A DNA stretch of 52,822 nucleotides, taken from NCBI GenBank assembly GCA_002717145.1, contig PBCP01000101.1:1-52822 (forward strand). The letters are read 5' to 3'. The translations under genes and the position numbers were made by a program. The DNA comes from Planctomycetaceae bacterium (GTDB lineage: Bacteria > Planctomycetota > Planctomycetia > Pirellulales > Pirellulaceae). Shown one piece after another: positions 16,914-26,447 of the stretch. Under the pieces are notes generated by a model that did not search any database, was not told the origin of the DNA, and was given only the letters and a program-made list of their open reading frames with translations. Numbering within the stretch: the stretch's first letter is position 1; the number at the start of each line of letters is the position of its first letter.

Positions 16914-18260
16914 TTAGGTTAATCCGCTTAACTCGTCCTCGGCTGTTCCGAAGCGGTCGATATCGATCCTCATTCGGTGCAGCATCGCCAGATAGTACCG
17001 GTTGAGATCAGTATTGTTTTCATAATCAAGGTAGCGGCCTGGCTTGATATTTAGATTTGAGCCGCCAGCAAACAGCACAGGAAGATTGTCAGCGGAATGT
17101 TCGTGGCCATCGCCCAGACTTGAGCCGTAGACAATCATTGAGTTGTCCAGTAGAGTGCTATCGCCTTCGCTTATTTCACTTAACCGGTCTAACAAGTATG
17201 CCACTTGTTCGTGGTGCCAACGTGTGACCGCGTTATACATGCCGCGTTTCTCATCCACACTAGCCCAACTGGTCTGTCCGTCGTCATCCTCGGTCTCTCC
17301 TGATATGTCGTGATAGTGTGACAACGCATGCCAGGTACCTTGGACTCCGTCAATAAAATTAAAATATCGATTACTTTGGCCGTGATCGAGCATGAATGTT
17401 GAGACTCGCGTTGCATCGGCCCAAAATCCAAGCACCATCATGTCCAGCATCAGTTTCATGTATTGGCCGTGATCCTGGGGTATACCTGGCGCGGGACGTT
17501 GCAATCTGTCCGATAGTAGGTTGTTCTTAACGGCTCGTGCAGATTGTTCTTCCGCGAATCGCAGGCGACGTTCAATTGCCCGAATTGAAGTTAGATACTG
17601 TTCGAGTTTGTCCCGGTCAATGGCCCCCAATTGTCGTTGTAATGATTTGGCGTCTTCCAGGACAAGGTCTAGCACGCTGTTGTCCGGAGCAAATTGATCG
17701 GTGGTGCGAAACATCTGATCGAATACAATGCGGGGTTCGATTTCCCGAGCGGCAGGTGTTTTCTCATCCAGCCACGAAATTGTGTTTCGAGGAAGGCTTT
17801 TTGAAAAGTAGCCTTCGCCACGTACTGAAAGTTGTAGTGAATTCAGCAGAGTGTCTTTACCGACATGGTCGGCCGCCAGTTGGTCGACAGATTTGCCGCC
17901 TGCGCTCACGTGGCGTCCAGAGTATTCACCTCCGGTCAGCCAGGTAGCGGTACCTGCCATATGTCCATTTCCGCGCGGAGTCCATATGTTGCGTGGAATG
18001 AGCAATTGCTTTCTGTGGCGTTCCAGAGGCTTCATCCACTTGTTAAGCTGCTCAAGTCGCCCGTCGCCTGAGACTCTCTCGGGTTCCCAACTTCCTTCAG
18101 CTACGCCATTTGGGAAATAGAGGAACGCCATACGGGCCTGGGAAGGTTGGTCATAAAGATTGCCTTTGGCGTCCTGCATGCACTCCAGTAATGGTAATGC
18201 TAGTGAAGCCCCGAATCCCTGGAGAGCAGTTCGTCGTGTTAATCGCCAAGATTTATTCAT
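16914..18260 (-). CDS. DUF1552 domain protein, Tat-exported
   Basis: DUF1552 protein of 448 residues. The leader LTRRTALQGFGASLALPLLE is a Tat-type signal. Family landmarks: MAFLYFPNGVAEGSWEP, the TWLTGGEY region, a helical central stretch AIERRLRFAEEQ, and HALSHYHD, a variant of the HxxSHH motif from which this family takes its description. IVYGSSLGDGHEHS and LPVLFAGGSN follow. Function is unknown. It overlaps the end of the upstream DUF1592 cytochrome gene by 8 bp (18253-18260), so the two are translationally coupled. DUF1592 and DUF1552 are constant partners in planctomycetes. Confidence 0.92.
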   Translation of the reverse strand: MNKSWRLTRRTALQGFGASLALPLLECMQDAKGNLYDQPSQARMAFLYFPNGVAEGSWEPERVSGDGRLEQLNKWMKPLERHRKQLLIPRNIWTPRGNGHMAGTATWLTGGEYSGRHVSAGGKSVDQLAADHVGKDTLLNSLQLSVRGEGYFSKSLPRNTISWLDEKTPAAREIEPRIVFDQMFRTTDQFAPDNSVLDLVLEDAKSLQRQLGAIDRDKLEQYLTSIRAIERRLRFAEEQSARAVKNNLLSDRLQRPAPGIPQDHGQYMKLMLDMMVLGFWADATRVSTFMLDHGQSNRYFNFIDGVQGTWHALSHYHDISGETEDDDGQTSWASVDEKRGMYNAVTRWHHEQVAYLLDRLSEISEGDSTLLDNSMIVYGSSLGDGHEHSADNLPVLFAGGSNLNIKPGRYLDYENNTDLNRYYLAMLHRMRIDIDRFGTAEDELSGLT

Positions 18261-20154
18261 TGGTAGGCTCTTGTTCTGTTTCAGGTAAGCGTTTGTATTG
18301 GAATGGATAGCTGTCGACGATTCCGTTGACGAGTGTTAGTAGTGAATAATCATTGGCTACCATGTCGGTATAGATTGTTTGGATGGCAGGCTCGTCGTAG
18401 TACTCTAATTGGCGTCCTAAGGCATAAGAAAGTAGTTTTCGCGTAAGTTGCTTGACGAATTCTTCGTGATATTCTTCTACAATGGCCAGTTTTAGCCCGG
18501 CAGGCCCTTCGAATTCAGAGCCGTTAGGCAAGGTTGCTCGGGTATCTATTGTTTTACCTCGTGAACGAACCTGATGTCGGCCAAAGAAATCAAAGTTTTC
18601 CAGTGCCACGCCCAGCGGGTCGATTTGGTCGTGACATGATGCACACCGCCGGTCTTCGCGATGGAGTGCAAGTTTTTCCGCGGTTGATAAGTCACGCCGG
18701 CGTTCGACGCGAGGCTCAAATTCCGCAGCACCCGGAGGTGGAGGTGGAGGTGGAGTTCCCAGGATTGTCGTCAGCACCCAGTTGCCTCGCACAATTGGGC
18801 TGGTTCGTCCGGGAAAAGAAGTGACTGCCATCAGGCTACCCTGCCCAAGTAAGCCACCGCGATGCGGTGACGTAAGGTTGATTAGCCGCATTTCCTGACC
18901 CCGAACATTGGAGATGCGGTAGTGTTTTGCAAGTTCTTCATTGATAAATGTATAGTCTGCCAGCAACAGTTCCGTGGCGGACTTGTTTTCCCGGAATGCA
19001 TGATTAAGTAGCATGGCTGTTTCCTGACGCATGGCATCCATGAGAGTGTCCGTGCACCAGGGATTGTCGATAGGATCCATTCTGATGCGTGTGCCCAGAT
19101 GTTCAAAGCCTAACCATTGCCCACCAAAGATTGTGCCGATTGTATCTGCTTTAGGTGATAACAGCATGCGAGTGATTTGCTTTTGAAGGGTGGCGTGGTC
19201 GGAGAGTTTGTTTTGTCGGGCAAGTTCAAACAGTTCCTTGTCCGGCATACTTGCCCAAAGGAAATAGGAAAGCCTGTTCGCCAAATTGAATTGGTTAATA
19301 CGGAAGGTATCATCATAATTGAGAATATCTTCGGTCTTGAAAAGGAATTGTGGGGAGATCAGGACGGTGTCAATGAGCTTTTTATAGGCAAGTCGTCGAT
19401 TACCGGTTTTCTGATAAGTAGCGATAAACAAACGCCGATAGCGGTCTCTTTCATGAACAGTAACCGGTCTCCTGAATGCTCGCGATAAAAACGTTTCAAG
19501 AAATGGGTCAGAAGTAACCGTTGCACCGTCGCTTAGGTTGATATGAAGGTCGTTGTGTAAATGACTGTTGTCGTCGCTGAGAATTGAATTGCTGATTTCA
19601 TCTGCCGCATGTACAAATCGCTCAAACAGCTGAGGCTGAAGAAAAAGAGTGTTGGCGGAATTGTCGAAACCACTATTTCCACTTAAATCGTTTGGGAATT
19701 TGCTGCTGGGGCGAAGTTTGAGTCCAAACAAGTCAGAGACGGTGTTGTCATATTCAATGTTCGATAGGCGTCTGGTTGGCTCGTATCCCGGATCTCGAAT
19801 TGACGAGTAATCGAAGTTTTCAATCTCGTCGGCCAGAAGTGACAGCATCTTTTGCCGCTCGACGCTGGTGGGTTGCTCAGCATCTTTCGGAGGCATTTCA
19901 CCTCCCCGGATACGATCGGTGATAATTAGCCAATTCTGCTTGTTCCGGATAAGAGGCTGCTGTTTTAGCAGAGATACAACGTCGAGTTGTCCGTGGGATT
20001 CATTAGCGTTGTGACAATCGGCACAGTAACGTACCAGATCGTGTTCTAGTAATCTGTTTTTAGATGCAATTTCGGGTTGGGGTTGTGCCTGAACCGTTAT
20101 AGTCATGGAAAACAGGCCGACAGCAGTGAGGAGATAGGTTTTCATAGTCTTCAT
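18253..20154 (-). CDS. DUF1592-family planctomycete cytochrome (compact form)
   Basis: Exported 633-residue protein with the full set of planctomycete cytochrome modules in order. A signal peptide (to about 23) leads into an N-terminal cytochrome-like domain with CADCH (C44, C47, H48). DUF1587 follows (RRLSNIEYDNTVSDLFG), then DUF1595 (RAFRRPV to SPQFLFKTED), DUF1592 (NLANRLSYFLWASMPDKEL), DUF1588 with a second haem motif CASCH in RRCASCHDQIDPLG, and DUF1585 (LLSYALGRQLEYYD). A seven-proline run in the ILGTPPPPPPPGAAE linker is encoded by a GGT/GGA-rich repeat at about 18735-18757 on the plus strand. Two ATGs (20154 and 20145) could start it. It is divergent from the much longer paralogue at 20304 and co-transcribed with DUF1552. 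Confidence 0.92.
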   Translation of the reverse strand: MKTMKTYLLTAVGLFSMTITVQAQPQPEIASKNRLLEHDLVRYCADCHNANESHGQLDVVSLLKQQPLIRNKQNWLIITDRIRGGEMPPKDAEQPTSVERQKMLSLLADEIENFDYSSIRDPGYEPTRRLSNIEYDNTVSDLFGLKLRPSSKFPNDLSGNSGFDNSANTLFLQPQLFERFVHAADEISNSILSDDNSHLHNDLHINLSDGATVTSDPFLETFLSRAFRRPVTVHERDRYRRLFIATYQKTGNRRLAYKKLIDTVLISPQFLFKTEDILNYDDTFRINQFNLANRLSYFLWASMPDKELFELARQNKLSDHATLQKQITRMLLSPKADTIGTIFGGQWLGFEHLGTRIRMDPIDNPWCTDTLMDAMRQETAMLLNHAFRENKSATELLLADYTFINEELAKHYRISNVRGQEMRLINLTSPHRGGLLGQGSLMAVTSFPGRTSPIVRGNWVLTTILGTPPPPPPPGAAEFEPRVERRRDLSTAEKLALHREDRRCASCHDQIDPLGVALENFDFFGRHQVRSRGKTIDTRATLPNGSEFEGPAGLKLAIVEEYHEEFVKQLTRKLLSYALGRQLEYYDEPAIQTIYTDMVANDYSLLTLVNGIVDSYPFQYKRLPETEQEPTNE

Positions 20155-20217
20155 TTTAATAACTCGTGCCAGCCGCTTGCAGGGGAGTTTTGTTGGGAGC
20201 GCGTGACCGGTACAAGC

Positions 20218-20240
20218 AACAAATTAGAATTTGTTACAAT
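20218..20240 (+). promoter_or_regulatory. Palindrome overlapping an extended -10 promoter
   Basis: AACAAATT-AG-AATTTGTT (20218-20235) is a perfect 8-bp inverted repeat with a 2-bp centre. Its end overlaps TG-T-TACAAT (20232-20240), an extended -10 element for the plus-strand DUF1592 gene at 20304. A dimeric regulator bound here would cover the promoter. Confidence 0.5.
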
Positions 20241-20303
20241 GAATTTTTGGTGTTGATCTGTCATTCGGATTAAGTCAGTTCCGGAAACTTACTCGAACTA
20301 AAG

Positions 20304-23300
20304 ATGAAGAAGATGTTCTATAGAGTTATTGTGGCTTTAGCGCTGCTAGGTTTGGCTATTGAGCATGCGCAAGCTGATAGATTTCAGGACGACATAAAGC
20401 CTTATTTGCAGAAATTTTGCACGGAATGCCATGGCAAAAAAGATCCCAAAGGTGGCCTTGATTTAACTGCTTTTGACTCTGATCAGAGCTTAGTGCGTAG
20501 TTTTCGAAAATGGGATGACATTACCAACTTTATTCGAAGCGGTGAAATGCCACCTAAAGGATCTCCACAGCCGGAGATCGAACAGAGCAACAGAGTTTTA
20601 GCCGCAGTGGAAAGTGTTTTGTTGAAAGAAGCCCGGAAGCACGCTGGTGATCCGGGGTTCGTACCTCCCAGGCGTCTTAGCAATACTGAATACGATCACT
20701 CCATCCGTGATCTCACCGGCGTGGATATTCAGCCAACACGTACGTTCCCTCCCGACCCAGCGGGTGGCGAAGGGTTTGATAATACCGGTGAAGCTCTAAG
20801 CATGTCGCCGAACTTGTTAAAGAAATACTTGTCAGCAGCAGAAGAGGTGGCAAGCCATCTCCTGTTGAAGACTGACGGCGCCACCTTCGTAAAAACTCCG
20901 GCAGTCTCTTACAACGAACGTCGTAAGCTGACTGAGCTGGCAATTATAGACTTCTACAACAATCGTAAAGTGGATATCCGCCAATATGTTGAAGCGGCCT
21001 GGCGATATCGTTATCTGGAAGCGGATATCGGCTTGTCCAGTTACGCAACTGACAATGGACTTAGTCCCAAATATTTGAACTTGGTTTTTGAAACGCTTGT
21101 TAGTTCATCCGGCGGTGATGGATTTATGCGACGGTTAGGTAAATTCTGGGATGTGGTCCCTATGCCGGAGAACCAAACGCATATACCTGCTGAATTCAAC
21201 GAGTTGATGAGCTTCATTGAGTTTTCCCGTAAGAGTCTAACGCCTGAATTAAAGGGACTTATTAAATCCAATGCAGGTAATTGGCCGATTCATTGGCTCG
21301 ACTTTCGAGCAAAAACAGCTTCGGTTAGAGATCAGTTCTCAACGGAACAGCTAAAGCCGGATCAGTTGGTTGTTGTCGGTCGTGTGCCGGAATTTAGTGA
21401 GCAGGAAGGTGACATCTCCATATTTATTCACATTGATGAAGGGTTTGTGGATGGCAATGGATTCGTCCTGATCGAGCGGCCGGTTTTCAGTGACAATCGC
21501 AATTTGCCTAAGAATGATGACGAATTTGAAAAGCACAATGTGATTTCACTTCAAGATGTACTGGGGAAGCATCAGCCGGAATTAGCGCAGCAATTGCAGT
21601 TTGGTGTTCATCCTATGAACTCAGAGTCTGTTGTGGAAATCGCCGAAGATTCATTGGTCCTTAAAACTGGAGCTCGAATTGAAATACGCCTCGACCAGGA
21701 AGCTCAGCAAAGGCTTCGGGGCCAGTTTCTGCTGCTGCCCTTTAAGCTTGATGGACAGTTTAGTAAGTCAACAAGTGTTTTTGTTCAGGCTAACCTCAAG
21801 ACTGCTCCGCTTAACACATTTAGTCCATCCGCTCATCACCTCATTTACCGGGAATCACAGGCAGCTGAGGCATTGAGTTTGTCGGCGGCTAGATTTTGCA
21901 GTACTTTCCCGAATCGATTCTTCTATGTCGATGATAAACGTGGGTTAGCTGCCGGGTTCCATCTGGTGGAAGGATTCTTTCGTGATGATAAGCCTCTTGT
22001 TGATAAAGTCTTAAGTGATACAGAAGTCGCCGACCTGAATAAGATGTGGGAGGAATTGGATTTTGTCACCAACCGTACAGAGACTCTACTACGCGGGTTT
22101 GTATGGTTTGAACGGTCAGAACGCCATGTGCTTCATGGACGTGATTGGGATTATTTGCGAGCTGAAGACCCTGCTCTTGTCACCGCAGAATTGCTCGATC
22201 GTTTTGAAGTCCAGTACCTGAAAAAAATGGGAACGCCGTCGAAAGAGGGTACGGAGGAAGCCTCACGGCGTGTCATTGAACCGGAGAATCCGAGTGAAAA
22301 ATTCGATATGGTGCACGGTTTTTTTGAAAGCATCCGAGCTGGATTGAAGAAGCAACAGGTAGTTTTGGCAGCGGCCGAGCCGAAAGGGTTGGCTGATGTC
22401 CTGATATTCGCAGCTCGCGCATACAAGCGATCGCTGACGGATCAGGAATTGGCAGGGCTCCGCGGGCTCTATCAATCGTTGCGGGATGATGGGCAGTCGG
22501 TAGAGTCGAGTTTGCGAGGTTTGGTGACAGCTGTTTTGATGTCACCGGAATTCATTTTTAGATATAACGGCAACCGCGCAGGCAAAGGTGTCATTCCGTT
22601 AGATGACAGAGATTTGGCAAATCGTCTGAGTTATTTTTTGTGGTCTTCTGTGCCTGATGACGAGTTGCTTCTGGCCGCCAATCGTCAGGAATTGACTGAT
22701 GACGGAAATCTGCAATTACACGCTGGTCGAATGTTGCAGGATGATCGTGTGGAGGCATTAGCCCGGGAGTTTTTTGGGCAATGGCTTCGCTTTCGGGACT
22801 ACCTGGATAAAGATCCGATCAATCCCGATGCGTTTCCAGAATACACACACGAATTACGTGCCGCGATGTGGCGTGAACCCATCGAGCTAGGTGAGAGTAT
22901 TATTCGTAATGACCTTCCAATCACGACGCTGATCAACGGCGACTCGACACATGTAAACGGAGTTCTTGCTCGTCATTACGGTGGAGAGATTCAACGGCAA
23001 TGGGAGGAAGCTCGTAAGCAATTGCAGAATCATCTCGATGTAACCGGGCAGACGGCACTAACGAAGAAAGAGCTTGATGCCGTTTGGTTTGAGATTGATG
23101 GTCTTCTGGCTGAGGGACGCGGAGGACTATTTGGGATGGCCGTGATTCTGGCAAAAAATTCGAGCGGGGAGCGAACAAGTCCGGTGAAACGAGGGTTTTG
23201 GACGGTACATCACCTGTTAGGTCAGCATTTTCCTCCACCACCGGCCGACGTGCCGGAATTGCCGGACTCAGTTAAGGATGGTGAGCATTCGTTGCGAGAA

Positions 23301-23720
23301 CTGCTCAACGCTCATGTATCCGATGCATCGTGCTCGATCTGCCATAAACATTTCGATTACCTGGGCCTGGCGCAAGAGAGCTTCGATCCCATCGGGCGAT
23401 TTCGTGGTCAGGATATTGCCGGACGTCCAATCGACGACGCGGTTACTTTGCCTGACGGTGAAATTGCTAAAGGCATCGCTGGCCTGATTAAGTATATTGA
23501 GCAACATCGCCAACAGGAATTTATTCGTACGTTTTGTCGTAAGTTTCTCGGGTATGCACTTGGGCGAAGTGTCGAGCTCTCCGATAGACAGTTACTTGAC
23601 GAAATGATAGAAGCATTGAAAGCGAATGATTACAGGTTCTCAGCTCTGGTGATGACCGTTGTTGAAAGCCGCCAATTTAGATATCAACGCGCTCGAGACT
23701 TTGTAACGTCAGCAAGGTAA
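20304..23720 (+). CDS. DUF1592-family planctomycete cytochrome with large central insertion
   Basis: Exported 1138-residue protein. After a signal peptide (to about 24) come a cytochrome-like domain with CTECH (C39, C42, H43) and the context KDPKGGLDL, then DUF1587 (RRLSNTEYDHSIRDLTG, to about 195). About 490 residues without recognisable domains follow. The usual series then resumes: DUF1595 (RAYKRSLTDQEL, from about 696), DUF1592 (DLANRLSYFLWSSVPDDEL), DUF1588 with CSICH (C1010, C1013, H1014) and DUF1585 (FLGYALGRSVELSD). The two haem motifs predict a multihaem extracytoplasmic protein. The insertion contains beta-rich and helical parts and no clear enzyme motif. The gene sits behind the 20218-20240 operator/promoter and 87 bp upstream of its DUF1552 partner. 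Confidence 0.9.
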   Translation: MKKMFYRVIVALALLGLAIEHAQADRFQDDIKPYLQKFCTECHGKKDPKGGLDLTAFDSDQSLVRSFRKWDDITNFIRSGEMPPKGSPQPEIEQSNRVLAAVESVLLKEARKHAGDPGFVPPRRLSNTEYDHSIRDLTGVDIQPTRTFPPDPAGGEGFDNTGEALSMSPNLLKKYLSAAEEVASHLLLKTDGATFVKTPAVSYNERRKLTELAIIDFYNNRKVDIRQYVEAAWRYRYLEADIGLSSYATDNGLSPKYLNLVFETLVSSSGGDGFMRRLGKFWDVVPMPENQTHIPAEFNELMSFIEFSRKSLTPELKGLIKSNAGNWPIHWLDFRAKTASVRDQFSTEQLKPDQLVVVGRVPEFSEQEGDISIFIHIDEGFVDGNGFVLIERPVFSDNRNLPKNDDEFEKHNVISLQDVLGKHQPELAQQLQFGVHPMNSESVVEIAEDSLVLKTGARIEIRLDQEAQQRLRGQFLLLPFKLDGQFSKSTSVFVQANLKTAPLNTFSPSAHHLIYRESQAAEALSLSAARFCSTFPNRFFYVDDKRGLAAGFHLVEGFFRDDKPLVDKVLSDTEVADLNKMWEELDFVTNRTETLLRGFVWFERSERHVLHGRDWDYLRAEDPALVTAELLDRFEVQYLKKMGTPSKEGTEEASRRVIEPENPSEKFDMVHGFFESIRAGLKKQQVVLAAAEPKGLADVLIFAARAYKRSLTDQELAGLRGLYQSLRDDGQSVESSLRGLVTAVLMSPEFIFRYNGNRAGKGVIPLDDRDLANRLSYFLWSSVPDDELLLAANRQELTDDGNLQLHAGRMLQDDRVEALAREFFGQWLRFRDYLDKDPINPDAFPEYTHELRAAMWREPIELGESIIRNDLPITTLINGDSTHVNGVLARHYGGEIQRQWEEARKQLQNHLDVTGQTALTKKELDAVWFEIDGLLAEGRGGLFGMAVILAKNSSGERTSPVKRGFWTVHHLLGQHFPPPPADVPELPDSVKDGEHSLRELLNAHVSDASCSICHKHFDYLGLAQESFDPIGRFRGQDIAGRPIDDAVTLPDGEIAKGIAGLIKYIEQHRQQEFIRTFCRKFLGYALGRSVELSDRQLLDEMIEALKANDYRFSALVMTVVESRQFRYQRARDFVTSAR

Positions 23721-23807
23721 AAGAGTCGATAAATTGAATAGAGCTACTTATAGTTAAGAGTAACAATCTTCAGGTTCTGATAACAGTTCTCCGTAAGGAT
23801 TAACAAC

Positions 23808-25091
23808 ATGGTTCAATCTCAAATTACTCGCCGAATGGTTTTGTCCGGTCTGGGGGCCAGCGTTGCATTACCGTGGTTGGAGTCCGGCAAGTTGCTGGGG
23901 GTCGAGCAAACCCGTGAGTTACCAAAACGCTTTGGCTTCATGTTTTGGGGCGATGGTATTCATCCCGCCGAATGGTGGACTAAAGGTAATGGCGAACAAA
24001 TGGAATTGGGGCCAGTTTTTGAATCGCTGGCCGATATAAAGAACGAGATTAACTTTATTCATGGGCTCAAGCATCCGAGCAACGTTGTCGGCGGGCACGC
24101 CAAAGGGGCGGCCGGAATGCTGACAGGTCATGCGCCTCAGGGAGGTCGTGACATCGAAGGTGAAATCAGTCTGGATCAGGTGCTCGCTAATGCCTGGGAA
24201 GATGAAACCGTTTTACCCAGTTTAGTATTGGCGTGTGAAAGGCCGGTAAGTGGGTTTCACGAATCCGGTTACTCCATGATGTACGCCAGTCATTTGTCAT
24301 GGCGAAACCCTGTCTCTCCTGTGCCAAGTGAATTGTATCCGGCTCTGGCTTTTGACAGCCTGTTTGAAAGTAAGGGAAGTAAAACGCATCTTAGTGTCTT
24401 GGACCACGTGCGAGAGCAACTCGGTGATGTGGCTCGTAAAGTGTCTTTTGCAGACCGGGCGAAGATCGAAGAGTATTCGACGAGTGTTCGGGAAGTTGAA
24501 CAGCGTTTAGCAAAGATGCAAAAACGCAACGTTGAGGAAACAGCAGACAAAACAGCCTCTTCGAATGAGGATCGGCCGAATGATGGGATTCCCAATCAAT
24601 TGGACGAACACGCGCGACTGATGTGCGACATCATTGCTCTGGCATTCCAGACCGACAGAACTCGAGTCAGCACGTTAGTATTGACGAACAATCTTTCAGG
24701 CCAAATCTATCCGTTTCTTGGATTGAATGTGGATCATCACAATTATTCGCATAGTTGTCATGGCGAGGAATTTGCAAAGATTACCAGATTTTGGGTTGAG
24801 CAGTATGGTTACCTTGTCCGTAAGTTGGCGAACATGCAGGAGGGTGATGGTACGGTACTGGATAATTGCTGTTTGATGGCGGCCAATGAGCAGTGGACTT
24901 TCCACAACGGAGCTAAAGTGCCTCTTATGATGGCCGGGTCGATGGGTGGCAATTTTGAAACTGGACGTACTCTGGACTTTGATAAAGCAGATAACGACAA
25001 AATGAGTTCTCTTTATCTGACCATTCTGGAGCGAATGGATCTGGGACGTGAGTCGTTCGGGAATAGTTCAGAGGCCCTGACTGGAGTTTGA
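23808..25091 (+). CDS. DUF1552 domain protein, Tat-exported
   Basis: 427-residue DUF1552 protein. The leader ITRRMVLSGLGASVALPWLE is Tat-like. Motifs include FMFWGDGIHPAEWW, HGLKHPSN, GGHAKGAAGMLTGH, a coiled-coil-like stretch (YSTSVREVEQRLAKMQKR), and DHHNYSHSCHGEE, where the family HxxSHH motif has diverged (HNYSHS). The ATG at 23808 has AAGGA about 9 nt upstream. It pairs with the large DUF1592 cytochrome before it and ends 17 bp from the convergent TGA-containing thioredoxin-like gene. Function unknown. Confidence 0.9.
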   Translation: MVQSQITRRMVLSGLGASVALPWLESGKLLGVEQTRELPKRFGFMFWGDGIHPAEWWTKGNGEQMELGPVFESLADIKNEINFIHGLKHPSNVVGGHAKGAAGMLTGHAPQGGRDIEGEISLDQVLANAWEDETVLPSLVLACERPVSGFHESGYSMMYASHLSWRNPVSPVPSELYPALAFDSLFESKGSKTHLSVLDHVREQLGDVARKVSFADRAKIEEYSTSVREVEQRLAKMQKRNVEETADKTASSNEDRPNDGIPNQLDEHARLMCDIIALAFQTDRTRVSTLVLTNNLSGQIYPFLGLNVDHHNYSHSCHGEEFAKITRFWVEQYGYLVRKLANMQEGDGTVLDNCCLMAANEQWTFHNGAKVPLMMAGSMGGNFETGRTLDFDKADNDKMSSLYLTILERMDLGRESFGNSSEALTGV

Positions 25092-25108
25092 GAATTTATC
25101 AGTTAACC

Positions 25109-26245
25109 CTAAGGCTGAATAAGTTTCAGTAGTCCTCGCTCTTCTTTGCCCAAGCGAATGATTGGAACAGTGATTTGTTCATTACCTTCGGTCTCTAGAA
25201 CTACACTAGATCCTGAAATTGAAACAACCTTTGCGCTAATTGAGAAGTTCCCTGACTCATCTTTCCATGTTCTAATTGCGAATGGTTCGAAATTAGGCAG
25301 TTCGAAATCACTGCCTTCGAGGCGACGCAACTCCTGTAAGATCAATTCTCTTTTAGCATTCGTGCGACTGAGAAGTGCTAGCCTCGTAAGCGCATGTACA
25401 GCTTTGCTCTTTCCTCCACGGGCATATTGGACTAGGAATGCCTTTTCGATTTCACGTGCTTGTTCGATTGTCGAGATCAGTTCTGTATTTTTCTCGACTT
25501 CTTTGAGGGTGTTTCGATATTTGTTCAGTAGTGCCTCGTCAAACTGGTAAATTCTTTGACCCAGAAGTAGCGTGAACAAACTTTGCATCTGGATTTCGTT
25601 AGAATCTAATTGGAATTGAAGAGATTCTAAGTTTGCTAGTCCCTTTTGGCTTAAATTCGACAACAGTTCAGTGGCCTGAGTACTGGCTTCTGAAAAGCCG
25701 GCGTTGGGCCCAAGAAGCCCGGCCTTAATTGAAGGCTGTAAGTTTATGAAAGTCCGATATAAATCTCCCGCTTCGAAAGCGGTTTTAGCAAGAGCAGTAG
25801 CGGCCCTTAAGTTATTCTCTTGTGCCGGCGACAGAATTCGACCTGCTTGGCGTAATGCTTCCCGCATCATGGCGGGCAATTGGTCTCCTGGAAGTCCTCC
25901 GCTTGCGCCATAGATTTTCTTATTGTCAGCACGAATCACATAGACAAATGGCAATCTGTTGCCTTGAATCGGAAATTGGCGTCGAACTTTGTTCGCGTCG
26001 TCAGTGTCCACATTAAGTTTAAGTGGTACGAACTGTACCACGAGCGGTCTAAGAGCGGGTTCGGTTACAAAACGTCGCTCTAAAACTTTACAACTCGGTC
26101 AGCCGTCACGACCGAGCATGATGAACATTGGTTTTCCTGATTGCTGTGATAGTTTTTGCGCCTGGACAAAATTGGTTTGTGCCAAGGCGGCTGGAAGAAA
26201 GATGGAGCTTAGGAAAAGCGAGAGAGAAAAAAACACTGGTTTCAT
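25109..26245 (-). CDS. Exported thioredoxin-like protein with UPSC motif, candidate selenoprotein, SHD1-like C-terminus
   Basis: A start at the ATG 26245 and readthrough of one TGA (26101-26099) give 378 residues in a single frame. Residues 1-22 are a signal peptide (hydrophobic core, PAALA cut). Then comes GKPMFIMLGRDG, the first strand of a thioredoxin fold, and the TGA as residue 49 followed by PSC: UPSC, a selenocysteine form of the CPSC/CxxC active site. A typical thioredoxin helix and strand follow (CKVLERRF, VVQFVPLKLNVDTD), with a PFVYVI strand carrying the conserved cis-proline position. A helical middle follows, and the last 65 residues (RTWKDESGNFSISAKVVSI to TVPIIRLGKEE) match the SHD1-like domain common in planctomycetes. 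Without readthrough the remaining GTG-started ORF (26041) would lack signal and active site. A CGA or TGG nonsense change is possible but unlikely at exactly this residue. Confidence 0.75.
26052..26081 (-). promoter_or_regulatory. Candidate SECIS-like hairpin (26245 gene)
   Basis: In the transcript AGAGCG, at +18 to +23 after the TGA, pairs with CGCTCT at +42 to +47. Inside, GTT/AAC closes a UUGU loop at +29 to +32. Position fits a bacterial SECIS, but the loop G is third rather than in the first two positions. An alternative G-U-rich stem of 8 pairs exists at +6 to +34. Confidence 0.35.
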
Positions 26246-26393
26246 GACATTGCGTCCAAATTTTGAAAATGAGATTATCGCCGGACGATTAAATAGTATC
26301 TTCAGTCAGGGAATTAGGAAACCTGTAATCCTGAGTGGATTTAAGATGCCATTCGAAAATAGAGGTTTGTATGAAGGTGAATGAATTCTTACT

Positions 26394-26399
26394 TTGACA
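26394..26399 (+). promoter_or_regulatory. Consensus -35 box upstream of the CocE-like gene
   Basis: TTGACA is a perfect -35 hexamer 49 bp before the ATG at 26448. The best -10 at 16 bp spacing is GTGAAT (26416-26421), a weak match, so the promoter is only tentative. Confidence 0.35.
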
Positions 26400-26447
26400 T
26401 TTAGATTGTTTTGGTGTGAATGTTTTAAACCAGCTAAAATATCAGAT

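Noticed and set aside
18735-18757. GGT/GGA-rich short tandem repeat
   Set aside because: It encodes the poly-proline linker of the DUF1592 protein on the minus strand and does not look like an independent repeat element.
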